NCBI GenBank assembly: GCA_965217195.1
Contig: CBDCHL010000002.1
Coordinates: 124,001-188,000, forward strand
DNA: 64,000 bases
Reading direction: 5' to 3'
From: UBA6623 sp965217195
GTDB lineage: Bacteria > Acidobacteriota > Terriglobia > Bryobacterales > UBA6623
The translations under genes were made by a program, and so were the position numbers. The notes under the pieces were generated by a model, which saw only the letters and a list, made by a program, of their open reading frames with translations, had not been told where the DNA came from and ran no database searches. Below, piece by piece: positions 54,804-63,614 of the stretch. Numbering within the stretch: the stretch's first letter is position 1; every line of letters starts with the position of its first letter.

Positions 54804-56840
54804 TTACCGTCGAGGCCGGCGGCGGGGGGCTAGAGCATCGATCAACTCTTCATCGCCGACGGCTTCGGAGCGTAGGTCCAAATTCGGCTTCGCGTCGGCG
54901 GCTCGGAAGGCCCCGTCGATCCAGTCTTTGGGAAACGCCGTCGCGGTGTTATAGAGCAGCGTCTTGCCGGGGGCCTGCAATACAGCGCCGGCCCGGAAAT
55001 CACCGGCGCGGCGAACGTGGGGAATGAACAGCTTCCTTTCGATTTCGGCGTCGTCGTAGCTCGCAAACGCGCCCAGGTCGGCTATCAAGCGAATGCCGTC
55101 GCCGGCTAATGCGCGCGCGAAGAAACACCAAACTCCCGCATCACCCGGACAGAGCAGATTGATGTTGCTGACCTCGAGTCGTTGGCGGAAAAAGGCAATC
55201 GCGGTCAGCACGTCTTGGATGCGATTGGCAGTGTCGGTGCGATTGAAGGTCGTCATGTAGCGTCGGCGCTGGTCGGTGATTTCGGACTCGTTGCGGTCCT
55301 CGCGGGCGCGCCCGGTCTGGAAGGCGTCAATACCCGCCACGACGCCGCCGCGTTTGAGAAAGCCTCGCACAAGCCCGTCGAGGCTTTCCGATGAACTCAG
55401 CACCCAACTCGTACCTTCCGGATGGACGATTAACGTCGGTCTTACCCAAGCGCGCGTCCGCCGGGGCCGTAACAGAACGGCCGGTATGCGATCACCTCTA
55501 TCCAAGCGGCCGATCAGAAGAACCTCGCCGTTGCGCAGAGTGTCGGTGACTTCGGCCTGGAGTTTCTCGGGTGCAGGCAACTCGGCCATCGTCGCCAGCG
55601 AAAGCCATTCGCGGAAGAGCGGCCGTGCCTTGTCGAGCGACGCTCGATCGGTCGGTTTCAAAGTTTGAAGCAGCTTCTCCGACACGGCGACCCTCTCGGA
55701 GATAAATGTGTCGACATCCCTCGGCGTCTTGGGGGCTTCCCTCCCCCAATAAGCCAATAGGCGGCTCAGTTGATCGACGCGAAAACCCTTCTCCTTGAAG
55801 TTAGAGGGGTCGGAATCTCCCAGCACCCTCTTGCCGAAGAACCGGTACATCGCCTCTCGGCTGTCCTGGTGGTAGTTATGGGGCGAGTCGAACTGCGCCT
55901 CCTCGATGCCGTCCTCGGCGCCGTAGAGGCTGTAGATCTTCTGAATCGCCGGGAACTCCTCGCGGGGCGTGTTCTTGGTCCAATCGCCCGTTGCCGAGAC
56001 CATCAACATCGGGCGTGGGGCGGTGAGAGCGCCGATTTCCATGTTGTTCGTGTCGATGCGAAGATTTGGAGCATTCTCGCACCGATCCCCACCCTGCATA
56101 TAGGCCGAAATCATGTTGACCGGCGCGGCGTACTGAATCCGGTCATCGACCGCCGTCTGCAAGAACACTTGCGAGCCGCCGCCCGAGGCGCCCGTCGCGG
56201 CGACCCGCTTCGGATCGACGTCGGGCAGGGAGAGCAGAAAGTCGGTGACGCGAATACTGTTCCAAAGCTGTAGCCCGAGAATGCCGACGCCCCACAACTC
56301 GGCTCGGCGGCCCCAATCCCGCTGGTGATCGATGTGAGCGGCGGTGTCGTTGTAGCCCACCATGTCGTAGTTCAGGACGATGTAGCCTTGCCGCGCCAAC
56401 GTGATACCGCGGCCGATGGTGGAATTGAGTTGTTGGTTTTCCAAACGGCCGAAACGCCAATGGCCGTGCGGGGAAACCACGGCGGGAAAGGGTCCCTGTT
56501 TGCCGACAGGCCGGAAGAGGTTTCCGCCGAGAAAAAAGCCTGGGTAGGTTTCGAGAATGACCTTTTCGATCGTGTAATCTTCATGCTCGGTCTTGTCGAA
56601 GACCTCGGCATGGAGCGGCGTCTTCTCGGGCCAAGGCATCAAGCCGGCGCTGAACTGTACCTGCCGCCGCAGATGTTTGGCCCTCTGCTTCCACTCGTCG
56701 AGGGTCTTGTAGTCGCCGAATTCGTAGTGCGTGTCGGTGTGGCGGATCGAGGTATTGCGGCGATCGTGGTCGGGAATTCCCTCGGCCAACCCGGCAACGG
56801 AAGCCAAAGCGGTCAGCAGCAAAACGACAGTCAGTTTCAT
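54804..56840 (-). CDS. Large alpha/beta-hydrolase (acetyl-xylan-esterase/dienelactone-hydrolase-like), exported
   Basis: 678 residues from ATG 56840 (MKLTVVLLLTALASVAGLAEG, a signal peptide); the frame back to 56960 would run into the DinB gene. The N-terminal alpha/beta-hydrolase domain has FPAVVSPHGHW, LARQGYIVLNYDMVGYNDTAAH and the nucleophile elbow GASGGGS (Ser in G-A-S-G-G), with a later DSPHNYHQDSREAMYRFFGKR supplying His. The C-terminal third (about 440-678) repeats a degenerate hydrolase-like pattern without an elbow. Family members remove acetyl groups from plant polysaccharides. Not assigned to a substrate. Confidence 0.85.
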   Translation of the reverse strand: MKLTVVLLLTALASVAGLAEGIPDHDRRNTSIRHTDTHYEFGDYKTLDEWKQRAKHLRRQVQFSAGLMPWPEKTPLHAEVFDKTEHEDYTIEKVILETYPGFFLGGNLFRPVGKQGPFPAVVSPHGHWRFGRLENQQLNSTIGRGITLARQGYIVLNYDMVGYNDTAAHIDHQRDWGRRAELWGVGILGLQLWNSIRVTDFLLSLPDVDPKRVAATGASGGGSQVFLQTAVDDRIQYAAPVNMISAYMQGGDRCENAPNLRIDTNNMEIGALTAPRPMLMVSATGDWTKNTPREEFPAIQKIYSLYGAEDGIEEAQFDSPHNYHQDSREAMYRFFGKRVLGDSDPSNFKEKGFRVDQLSRLLAYWGREAPKTPRDVDTFISERVAVSEKLLQTLKPTDRASLDKARPLFREWLSLATMAELPAPEKLQAEVTDTLRNGEVLLIGRLDRGDRIPAVLLRPRRTRAWVRPTLIVHPEGTSWVLSSSESLDGLVRGFLKRGGVVAGIDAFQTGRAREDRNESEITDQRRRYMTTFNRTDTANRIQDVLTAIAFFRQRLEVSNINLLCPGDAGVWCFFARALAGDGIRLIADLGAFASYDDAEIERKLFIPHVRRAGDFRAGAVLQAPGKTLLYNTATAFPKDWIDGAFRAADAKPNLDLRSEAVGDEELIDALAPRRRPRR

Positions 56841-56959
56841 CGCGGTACCGATTGTAGCGAAAGCCCGAAAGAAACGACCCCGTAGCGCAGGTCTAGGCGC
56901 GCCTTTCGCCAGACCTGCGTGACCCCGCCCGCTGGAACCGCAGCCGACGGTGGGTGCCA

Positions 56960-57502
56960 TCAGGGCGTCCGGTCGTTACCGGGAGCCTGCGCACCCTTCT
57001 TCAAATACCCGTAGAAACCCAGCTCTTGCCCGGTCATGCGCTTTGTCGCCCAAATAATCTGGCCGGTGTGCTCGGCGAAATGATCGACAACGTGACAGAC
57101 GGCGTGGAGCGCGGTCACTTCATAAGCTTGAATGCGCCGTACGGTGAGCAGATCGTCGTCGGTGAGCGCGGCAAGAACGCTCTCGGCTTCATCGACGGCT
57201 CCCCGCAACACTCGCAGCAGCTCTTCGAGATCGATCGGATCGCGGCGGGCGAACTCGGCGTCTCGGTCGCGGGTATAGGGCGAGCCGCCGACGCCCGCCA
57301 CAATCCACTGGCGCAGATTACCGGCAAGATGCAGCATCAGATTGCCGACCGAGTTCTCGATCTCGCTGCCGCGCGACCAGATTTGCTCGGTGGTGAGACG
57401 CGAGACGCAATCCTCGATCCGGGCGAGACGTTGCGCGATCTCATGGCGCGAGACCCGAAGGAACTCCGCGCCGATCGACTCGGCTTGTGCAGGTTCCACC
57501 AT
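56960..57502 (-). CDS. DinB-family protein (DUF1572-like)
   Basis: 180 residues from ATG 57502 (MVEPAQAESIGAEFLRVSRHEIAQRL); longer starts overlap the MBL gene. A four-helix bundle with metal His residues in LMLHLAGNLRQWIVAGVGG and CHVVDHFAEHTGQIIWATKRMTG (the H-x3-H pattern). Length and motif fit DinB superfamily. It lies 24 bp after the MBL-fold gene on the same strand, so they are co-transcribed. Confidence 0.85.
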   Translation of the reverse strand: MVEPAQAESIGAEFLRVSRHEIAQRLARIEDCVSRLTTEQIWSRGSEIENSVGNLMLHLAGNLRQWIVAGVGGSPYTRDRDAEFARRDPIDLEELLRVLRGAVDEAESVLAALTDDDLLTVRRIQAYEVTALHAVCHVVDHFAEHTGQIIWATKRMTGQELGFYGYLKKGAQAPGNDRTP

Positions 57503-57525
57503 GGTTACAAGAAGCCGAAATCGAA

Positions 57526-58599
57526 CTATCTCGCCTTGTAGGTCTTCGAAAAACCGTTGCGTGAATTGCTCACGGTGTAAGAGCCGTCGGCCTTCACCGA
57601 AGCCTTGATCCAATGGCCCTTGCAATCATCGGTCTCCTCGAAGTTAGCGATCATCTTCTTGTCCGTGTTGTGCGCTTCATCGGTCTCAAGCGACAGATGG
57701 ACTTGCCAGATGTCCTCGATGTCGGGCGATTTTTCGAGCACTTCGTAGGCCTCGGGACGCCCACCCTTGCGGGGGCCGTTGTTCATCACCGCCACGGCCG
57801 GACGCGCGGCCCAAACCTGTTGCGGGGCCGCCGAGGTGGGCAGGCCGTGGTGGGTTACCTGGTAGAGATCGACCTCGCCCACGCGGTTCACCGGGCAAGC
57901 CAATTCGTGTTCGTAGTTCCAGGTCAGATCGCCGAGGTCGAGAAATTCGAACTTCCCGAAGCGAACGACGAAACCCACACTCTTGCCGTTCTCGCCGGTG
58001 TCGGGATCGACCAAGTGGGCGTCACCGCAGTGAGGGTTCTCCTTGCCGCCCGGCAACGGCTCGTCGAGGAAGCGGCTGTGTGAAGCGACAAAGATCAACT
58101 CCGCACCGCCTAGAGGAAGCTTCTCGCCGGGAATCGCCTCCAGGCGTTTGCCGCGGACCACGGATAAGTAGCTTTCCCAAAGTTCGGGGCCGCCTTTGCG
58201 ATTCTGCTCGACACTGTCGCCGTGGTCGACGAACTTTCCGATCGAGACTCGCTCGGCAAGTTGCGGCAACCCGCCGACATGATCACGGTGAAAATGCGAG
58301 GTGATGAAGTAGTCAATCCTTTCGGCGCCCGCTTCTTTCGAAAGAACGCCCATGATCACGGTGAAAATGCGAGGTGATGAAGTAGTCAATCCTTTCGGCG
58401 CCCGCTTCTTTCGATCGATACGCTTGGCGTCGCGGCTGTCAAAACCCGGCCACCCGGCGTCCATCAAAACGGTCTCGCCCTCGGGCGTCACGATCAACGT
58501 GGCGGCGCCGCCTTCGACGTCGATCCAATAAATGTCGAGCGTGCCGGCGGCGGAAAGGGTCAGCGGCAGCAAGAGCAGAAAGATAATCAGTCGCATCAC
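57526..58599 (-). CDS. Metallo-beta-lactamase-fold hydrolase (ComEC-type), with a compensating internal duplication
   Basis: 357 residues with a signal peptide (LIIFLLLLPLTLSAAG). MBL motifs: IVTPEGETVLMDAGWPG, SHFHRDHVGG (the HxHxDH zinc motif), EFLDLGDLTWNYEHE and VTHHG. It resembles the isolated ComEC/Rec2-like MBL domain; substrate unknown. Between DAKRID and KEAGAERIDYF there are about 24 extra residues caused by a 64-bp repeat with period 73 bp (58278-58414). The extra copy sits just before the zinc motif and is read in a different frame in its first copy. See findings. Confidence 0.82.
   Translation of the reverse strand: MMRLIIFLLLLPLTLSAAGTLDIYWIDVEGGAATLIVTPEGETVLMDAGWPGFDSRDAKRIDRKKRAPKGLTTSSPRIFTVIMGVLSKEAGAERIDYFITSHFHRDHVGGLPQLAERVSIGKFVDHGDSVEQNRKGGPELWESYLSVVRGKRLEAIPGEKLPLGGAELIFVASHSRFLDEPLPGGKENPHCGDAHLVDPDTGENGKSVGFVVRFGKFEFLDLGDLTWNYEHELACPVNRVGEVDLYQVTHHGLPTSAAPQQVWAARPAVAVMNNGPRKGGRPEAYEVLEKSPDIEDIWQVHLSLETDEAHNTDKKMIANFEETDDCKGHWIKASVKADGSYTVSNSRNGFSKTYKAR
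58278..58414. repeat. 64-bp near-tandem duplication with 73-bp period in the MBL gene
   Basis: 58278-58341 and 58351-58414 are identical (both start CATGATCACG and end TTTCTTTCGA), separated by 9 bases. The period of 73 is not a multiple of three, so the two copies are read in different frames. Confidence 0.92.
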
Positions 58600-58759
58600 G
58601 GTGAAAGACCTCCCCGGAAAGGGCGTGCGGTAATCCAGACCAACCGCCCCGGCCGCCTACAAGTATAGCCCCAGGGAGTCGGTCCGGACCTTCCGTCTCG
58701 AGGGTTTTTCGCGGCGGTCGGCGGCGGGGTGGGTCAGGGATCGTTCCTTTCGGAGCGAA

Positions 58760-58996
58760 CTAGGAGAAGAGGCTCTTTGGCAACTTAAATCGCCTGATGA
58801 TCGAGGAGATGACTCCCTGGCGAAGTTCCTGATTCCGGCCGTGGCATTTGACCGGGTGCGACTCAGGGCGTCCGTCCACATCGGGGTGGTAGATAATCCT
58901 TTCGCTGCCCTTCCCTCGGGCCTTCCAAAACTCAAACCTGGGGTCGTGTTCTAGTAGGAGTTTTTGCAACTCCCTGAACTTCAACACGCTAGGCAT
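58760..58996 (-). CDS. hicA: HicA-like toxin (type II toxin-antitoxin)
   Basis: 78 residues, typical size. The dsRBD-like HicA fold is seen as MPSVLKFRELQKLLLEHDPRFE, then ARGKGSERIIYHPDVDG and HPVKCHGRNQELRQGVISSIIRRF. HicA cleaves mRNA in the absence of HicB. In relatives I recall, the second motif reads GSH with a catalytic His; here it reads GSE, so RNase activity is doubtful. It overlaps the antitoxin stop by 8 bp and is translated after it, the HicB-first order. Confidence 0.75.
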   Translation of the reverse strand: MPSVLKFRELQKLLLEHDPRFEFWKARGKGSERIIYHPDVDGRPESHPVKCHGRNQELRQGVISSIIRRFKLPKSLFS

Positions 58997-59429
58997 TGGC
59001 TTGGCTGAATTGCGAAAGCTTCTCTATGACCCGAGGCGGCGGAATTGGCAAACCCCTCGCCATATAGTCAGGGTTCTCGGCGCGGTGCGTCGACGAGGCT
59101 AATCCTTGGAGCTGCTCTCGCACGGCGTCTTCGAAGAGCCTCCAGTAGACGGGCTCGGCCGGCTTCCAGATCAGTTCGGGTTGCCCCTTGAACCTCGCAA
59201 AACTCAGCTGTGTGGAGACCAAATCCGTCAGCTCCTCGAAGGCTTCATCCACAGTGGCGCCATACCCTCTGAGATCCGTCTCCAGGGCGACCGCGATCCA
59301 CTCGTCTCCCTCACGGTACCCGAGCACACTCAACATCAAGGTTGAGGGGGTCTTGACATTCCGGCCCTTGGGACTTCGCCCGGGTTTCCGTCGCGGACTC
59401 TGGTTCGTCATACGATTCGTCACTTTCAT
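58989..59429 (-). CDS. hicB: HicB-like antitoxin
   Basis: 146 residues from ATG 59429 (MKVTNRM); an earlier frame start at 59687 runs into the region of the divergent GT2 gene. The HicB partial RNase-H fold is seen in TLMLSVLGYREGDEWIAVALETDLRGYGATVDEAFEEL (DxRGxGxTxxEA). A basic N-terminal tail (RRKPGRSPKGR) precedes it and a proline-rich tail follows. It should bind and neutralise HicA and repress its own promoter. The C-terminal helix-turn-helix seen in some HicB proteins is not obvious. Confidence 0.75.
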   Translation of the reverse strand: MKVTNRMTNQSPRRKPGRSPKGRNVKTPSTLMLSVLGYREGDEWIAVALETDLRGYGATVDEAFEELTDLVSTQLSFARFKGQPELIWKPAEPVYWRLFEDAVREQLQGLASSTHRAENPDYMARGLPIPPPRVIEKLSQFSQANA

Positions 59430-59559
59430 TCCTCGTCCGAGCTTCCTTCTCAGTATATTGGCCGGCCACAACCGCGAACAAGACGCACTCACCCGCTCGA
59501 CGGCGAGCTGCACATAATGAAAGGATCGCTGGAAGCTTCCCACCGCGCGCCTTTCAACC

Positions 59560-60300
59560 GTGGAAATCTCCGCCGTATTGATCACCCTCAACGAGGAACA
59601 GAACCTGCCGCGGGTGCTTGAGAAACTCCGCTGGTGCGAGGAAGTGGTTATCGTCGACTCGGGCTCGACCGACGGAACTCTCGACATCGCCCATAGGTTC
59701 GGGGCGCGCGTTGTACACCGCGATTTCGACGGATTCGCTTCGCAAAAGAACTTCGCTGATCAACAGCCAGCGCACGACTGGATCCTTTCGCTTGACGCCG
59801 ACGAGGTACCCAGCGACGATTTGAACGAGTCTCTGCGGCAGATCAAATCGCACGGAGCGGATTGCGACGCCTACCGCTTTCCGCGCAAGGCGTACTATCT
59901 GGGCAAATGGATTCATCACTCCGGCTGGTATCCCGACAAAAAGGTCCGCCTTTACGACCGTCGCAAAGCGCATTGGGAGGGCGTTGTCCACGAATCCGTC
60001 CAAGTTGACGGCAAGATCGGCGAACTCGACGGTGACTTGCTGCACTACACCTGCCCATCGCTAAGTGATCACATCCGGACGACCGATCGCTACACGACGC
60101 TCGCAGCTCGGAAGTTTCGAGACGAAGGCCGGAGTCCCCACATAAGCCATTTTCTGCTTTCGCCGCCCTGGGCTTTCGTGCGCTCGTATTTCCTCAAGCT
60201 CGGATTCCTGGACGGCGTCCACGGCCTAATCATCGCCTCCATGGCGGCTTTCTACGTTTTCGCCAAATATGCCAAAGCCTGGAAGCTCGGTTCCGAGTAA
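59560..60300 (+). CDS. Glycosyltransferase family 2 (WaaE/KdtX-like)
   Basis: 246 residues from GTG 59560. GT-A fold: ISAVLITLNEEQNLPRVLEKLRWCEEVVIVDSGSTDGT (start typical of GT2), DADEVPSDDL (the DxD metal site), and KKVRLYDRRKAHWEGVVHE, as in WaaE-type enzymes that add a sugar to LPS core. A hydrophobic C-terminal stretch (GLIIASMAAFYVFAKYAKAW) may hold it to the membrane. Its stop overlaps the start of the next GT gene, so both are co-translated. Confidence 0.92.
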   Translation: MEISAVLITLNEEQNLPRVLEKLRWCEEVVIVDSGSTDGTLDIAHRFGARVVHRDFDGFASQKNFADQQPAHDWILSLDADEVPSDDLNESLRQIKSHGADCDAYRFPRKAYYLGKWIHHSGWYPDKKVRLYDRRKAHWEGVVHESVQVDGKIGELDGDLLHYTCPSLSDHIRTTDRYTTLAARKFRDEGRSPHISHFLLSPPWAFVRSYFLKLGFLDGVHGLIIASMAAFYVFAKYAKAWKLGSE

Positions 60301-61202
60301 TGCGCATCCTCCACCTCGATACGGGCCGTTCGATGCGCGGAGGGCAGTTCCAAGCGCTGCTGTTGATAGAGGGGCTGAGGGAGCACGGCCACGACCAAAG
60401 CCTGCTTGCCCGGGCCGCCTTGCTCGACCGATGCCCGGGTCGGCCGATCGGCGTTGCGACCTTGCGACGGGAAGCGGCCAAGGTCGAGCTGATCCACGCG
60501 CACGACGCCCGCGCGCACACCTTGGCCGCGCTTTGGTGCCGGGGCAAGCCGCTGGTCGTTTCGCGGCGAGTTGCCTTCGAAGTGGGTCGCGGGTTGTTTT
60601 CGCGCTGGAAGTATTCGCGGCCGAACCGCTTTCTCGCTGTCTCGGAATACGTCGCCGGGCAACTGCGCGAGGCGGGCGTCGCATCATCGAAAATTGAAGT
60701 TGTCCACGATGCCGTGAAACCGCCCGTCGAGGGTAGTGCGGCCGAACGTCCGACCCGGCGCGTCGTCGCGCCGTATTTCGATGACCCTCTAAAAGAAGGC
60801 GCCCTGCTCGAATCCGCCGTGCAGCGGACGGGCCTTACCCTGCACCTTTCGACCGACCTCGCCGCCGACCTTCCCTCGGCCGGCATATTCGCCTACCTTT
60901 CCGCTTCCGAGGGCCTCGGCTCGGCCATTCTGCTGGCCATGGCCTACAGGGTGCCCGTCGTGGCGAGCCGCGTGGGGGGCATCCCTGAAGTCGTCGAGCA
61001 CCAGCGAACGGGCCTGCTGGTGAGCAACGATGCCGCCGAAATCGCGGACGCTCTGAGGCGATTCGAACAGGACCCCGGCCTCGCCCGAGGTTGCGCCGAA
61101 AGGGCGTATCAGCAAGTCTTAGAACGATTTACGGTTGATATAATGGTGCGTCACACCGAACGGGCCTACCGAGAGGTGCTTGGGCTCCCAACTCCAACGT
61201 GA
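60300..61202 (+). CDS. Glycosyltransferase family 4 protein (short form)
   Basis: 300 residues; start ATG 60300 overlaps the GT2 stop (TAATG). N-terminal domain begins MRILHLDTGRSMRGGQFQALLLIEGL; the donor domain has SEGLGSAILLAMAYRVPVVASRVGGIPEVVEHQRTGLLVSNDAAEIADAL (E-x7-E partly changed). Shorter than most GT4 enzymes (about 350-400), with a reduced middle part. It probably acts with the GT2 enzyme on LPS core or other glycan. It overlaps the prepilin peptidase start by 4 bp. Confidence 0.88.
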   Translation: MRILHLDTGRSMRGGQFQALLLIEGLREHGHDQSLLARAALLDRCPGRPIGVATLRREAAKVELIHAHDARAHTLAALWCRGKPLVVSRRVAFEVGRGLFSRWKYSRPNRFLAVSEYVAGQLREAGVASSKIEVVHDAVKPPVEGSAAERPTRRVVAPYFDDPLKEGALLESAVQRTGLTLHLSTDLAADLPSAGIFAYLSASEGLGSAILLAMAYRVPVVASRVGGIPEVVEHQRTGLLVSNDAAEIADALRRFEQDPGLARGCAERAYQQVLERFTVDIMVRHTERAYREVLGLPTPT

Positions 61203-62029
61203 TCCCCTTCATCGCCTCCATCTTCGGCCTGATCATCGGCAGTTTTCTTAACGTTTGCATCTATCGCTGGCCGCGCGATGAGTCGGTGGTGCGCCCCAGG
61301 TCCCACTGCCCCCACTGCAACGAGACCGTCGGCTGGCAAGACAACATTCCGCTATTGAGTTACGTCTTCTTGAAGGGCCGCTGTCGCCATTGCAGTGAGC
61401 GAATTTCGATTCTCTACCCGATCGTCGAGCTGATGAACGGGGCGTTTTACGGCTATTTGTTCTGGCGCGGCGGGCTGGACCCGATGACCTTCAAGCTCGC
61501 GATTTTCACGTCGATGATGCTGATCTTGATCTTCGCGGACTTGACGGAATACATCCTGCCCGACGAGATCACTTTGGGGGGCCTCTTGGTGGCGCTCGTT
61601 CTTATTCCAATCGTGCCGGTTGATGACCGATTCACAGGCATCATTTGGCTGTTTGTGCATAGGCCCTCGCAGTGGATTGTCTCCGCCGGCGAGTCGATCT
61701 TTTCGGCGGCTTTCGTAGGCGGATTGCTCTACGGTCTCCGCAGCGCGTATTTCCGGATGCGGAAGATCGAAGGGCTGGGCCTGGGAGATGTCAAGATGAT
61801 GGCGATGGTGGCGGCCTTCTGGGGACTGGCGCCGACGATCATGATTCTGATGCTGGGCTCGATCGCGGGGGCGATTATCGGACTGGTAATCATCGTGGCG
61901 ACCCGCAAGAAGTGGCAGCACGAGTTGCCCTTTGGAAGCTACCTGGGGGGCACCAGCATCGTGGTTGCCATCTGGGGTGAAGACATCCTGACTTGGTACA
62001 AAGCGGCGGTTTTCGGCCCGCCCGCGTAA
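61199..62029 (+). CDS. pilD: Prepilin peptidase / N-methyltransferase (type IV leader peptidase)
   Basis: 276 residues from GTG 61199, overlapping the GT4 stop (GTGA). The N-terminal methyltransferase part has the Zn-binding CPHC...CRHC pair. The A24 aspartic protease part has the two catalytic Asp residues in ADLTEYILPDE and GLGDVKMM. About eight membrane spans. It cleaves and N-methylates type IV pilin or type II secretion pseudopilin leaders. No pilin genes are in the window. Gene symbol by family, not tested. Confidence 0.93.
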   Translation: MIPFIASIFGLIIGSFLNVCIYRWPRDESVVRPRSHCPHCNETVGWQDNIPLLSYVFLKGRCRHCSERISILYPIVELMNGAFYGYLFWRGGLDPMTFKLAIFTSMMLILIFADLTEYILPDEITLGGLLVALVLIPIVPVDDRFTGIIWLFVHRPSQWIVSAGESIFSAAFVGGLLYGLRSAYFRMRKIEGLGLGDVKMMAMVAAFWGLAPTIMILMLGSIAGAIIGLVIIVATRKKWQHELPFGSYLGGTSIVVAIWGEDILTWYKAAVFGPPA

Positions 62030-62054
62030 CATGAAGCTGGCAGCTGCGCCTCTT

Positions 62055-62330
62055 CGGGCTTTGAAAAAATGGGGACTGTACCTAGCGCCGATCGAATAGA
62101 TTCCGTTGAACCTTTGACTTTTACCGGCGCGAAACGGCCCCCCCCCGAAAATAGACTCGGAATCTCCTCGACATCGAAGCCCCCGACGTGGCGCACGCTT
62201 TCAGCGTGCCGTGTCGCCACTCGTGGCGACATCTCTGTTCCCACGATCGGCCGGCTGAAACGAATTTCTTGCCGCTATGATGAATCCGCGGGTTCACAAA
62301 AACGGGGTTCCCGTCACAAATCACGAGAGG
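62055..62330. repeat. Dispersed repeat element with twin hairpins (family R1, copy 3)
   Basis: Starts near GGGCTTTGAAAAAATGGGG, contains a C9 run (about 62133), then hairpins GCACGCT-TTC-AGCGTGC (62193-62209) and TGTCGCCA-CTCG-TGGCGACA (62212-62231), and ends near ACAAAAACGGGG. The hairpin core is nearly identical to 28769-28807, and both flanks align with the reversed element at 14153-14411. It fills the gap between pilD and lpxD; nothing else is seen there. Confidence 0.75.
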
Positions 62331-62434
62331 CCCCGGACGGGCCGTAGGAACAATCGTTCGATGCAAACCCGACCAAGAGGAATCGTTCGCTCGTCCCACA
62401 TCCCGATGGTTGATACTTCCCCGTAGTTCCAACC

Positions 62435-63457
62435 ATGAAACTCAACGACATCGCTGAACGCCTGAGTTGCCGGCTGATCGGCGATCCGGAGCTCGAGATC
62501 TCCGGTGTCGCGGGCATCGAGAAAGCCATACCGGGCGAACTCACGTTTCTGTCGAATCCGCGATACGTTAAAAAACTCCGCGACAGCCGGGCCTCGGCTG
62601 TGATTGTCGCCGAGGAAATTCCAGACCTGGATGTCAGCTTTTTGATTTCAGACAACCCTTACCTTGATTTCGCCCGAGCCCTCGAGCTTTTCTATCAGCC
62701 GCCCACGCCGACCCCGGGCGTTCATCCCACCGCCGTCATCGCCCCATCCGCGCAAATCGGCAAAAACGCCTCGGTCGGCCCCTACACGGTGATCGGCGAA
62801 AACGTTGTGATCGGACGCAACACGGTCATTCATTCTCATGTTTCGATTTACGAGGGCGTAGCGATCGGCGACGATTTCACGGCCCACTCGCAGGTCAACG
62901 TGCGCGAGTTTTGCGAAATCGGCGATCGCGTCATCCTCCAAAACGGCGCCGTGATCGGCTCCGACGGCTACGGCTTCGCCCAGCAAAAAGACGGCACGCA
63001 TTACAAAATCGTCCAAGCCGGCAAAGTCGTCATCGAGGATGACGTCGAGATCCAAGCCCATTCCTGCATCGACCGCGCCGCCGTCGGAGAAACCCGCATT
63101 CGGCGTGGATCGAAGATCGACAACCTCGTCCAAATCGGCCATGCCGTCGATGTCGGCGAGAACGCGATCCTGTGCGCGCAGGTCGGCATCGCGGGCAGCA
63201 CGACCATCGGAAAGAACTGCATCTTCGCCGGACAGGTGGGCCTGATCAATCACCTCAACATCGGCGACAACGTCCTCATCACCGCGCAAAGCGGCGTCCC
63301 CAATGACGTTGCGTCCAACCAAAAGATTTCCGGCTACCCGGCCATGGACAATCGCCGCTGGCTGCGCTCCGCCGCCGTATTCAACCGCCTGCCGGATCTC
63401 GAAAAAAGGATGCGGCAACTGGCGAAGAAAGTTGATAAGGACGCAGCCGAGGAGTGA
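62435..63457 (+). CDS. lpxD: UDP-3-O-(3-hydroxyacyl)glucosamine N-acyltransferase (LpxD)
   Basis: 340 residues. N-terminal uridine-binding domain (MKLNDIAERLSCRLIGDPELEISGVAGIEKAIPGELTFLSNPRY) and C-terminal left-handed beta-helix of hexapeptide repeats (about residues 105-300: IGKNASVGPYTVIGENVVIGRNTVIH, IGSDGYGFAQQKDGTHYKIVQAG). The catalytic His is in LVQIGHAVDVGENAILCAQVGIAG, near the NLVQIGH motif. It adds the second acyl chain in lipid A synthesis, so the cell makes LPS. A spacing of about 400 bp from pilD suggests its own promoter. Confidence 0.96.
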   Translation: MKLNDIAERLSCRLIGDPELEISGVAGIEKAIPGELTFLSNPRYVKKLRDSRASAVIVAEEIPDLDVSFLISDNPYLDFARALELFYQPPTPTPGVHPTAVIAPSAQIGKNASVGPYTVIGENVVIGRNTVIHSHVSIYEGVAIGDDFTAHSQVNVREFCEIGDRVILQNGAVIGSDGYGFAQQKDGTHYKIVQAGKVVIEDDVEIQAHSCIDRAAVGETRIRRGSKIDNLVQIGHAVDVGENAILCAQVGIAGSTTIGKNCIFAGQVGLINHLNIGDNVLITAQSGVPNDVASNQKISGYPAMDNRRWLRSAAVFNRLPDLEKRMRQLAKKVDKDAAEE

Positions 63458-63614
63458 GCGCCCCGGGGTGAGCACATCGCAATTGTTGAAACCCAGGGCG
63501 ATGGCGGTTGTTCGCAGAATCGCGGTAGGGTGGAAGGCCGCAGGCGGCTTCGAGCCCTGCGCTACGCGTTTTTCATTTCTTGGGTCAACGCAAAGATGAG
63601 CGAAACGTTGGGAG

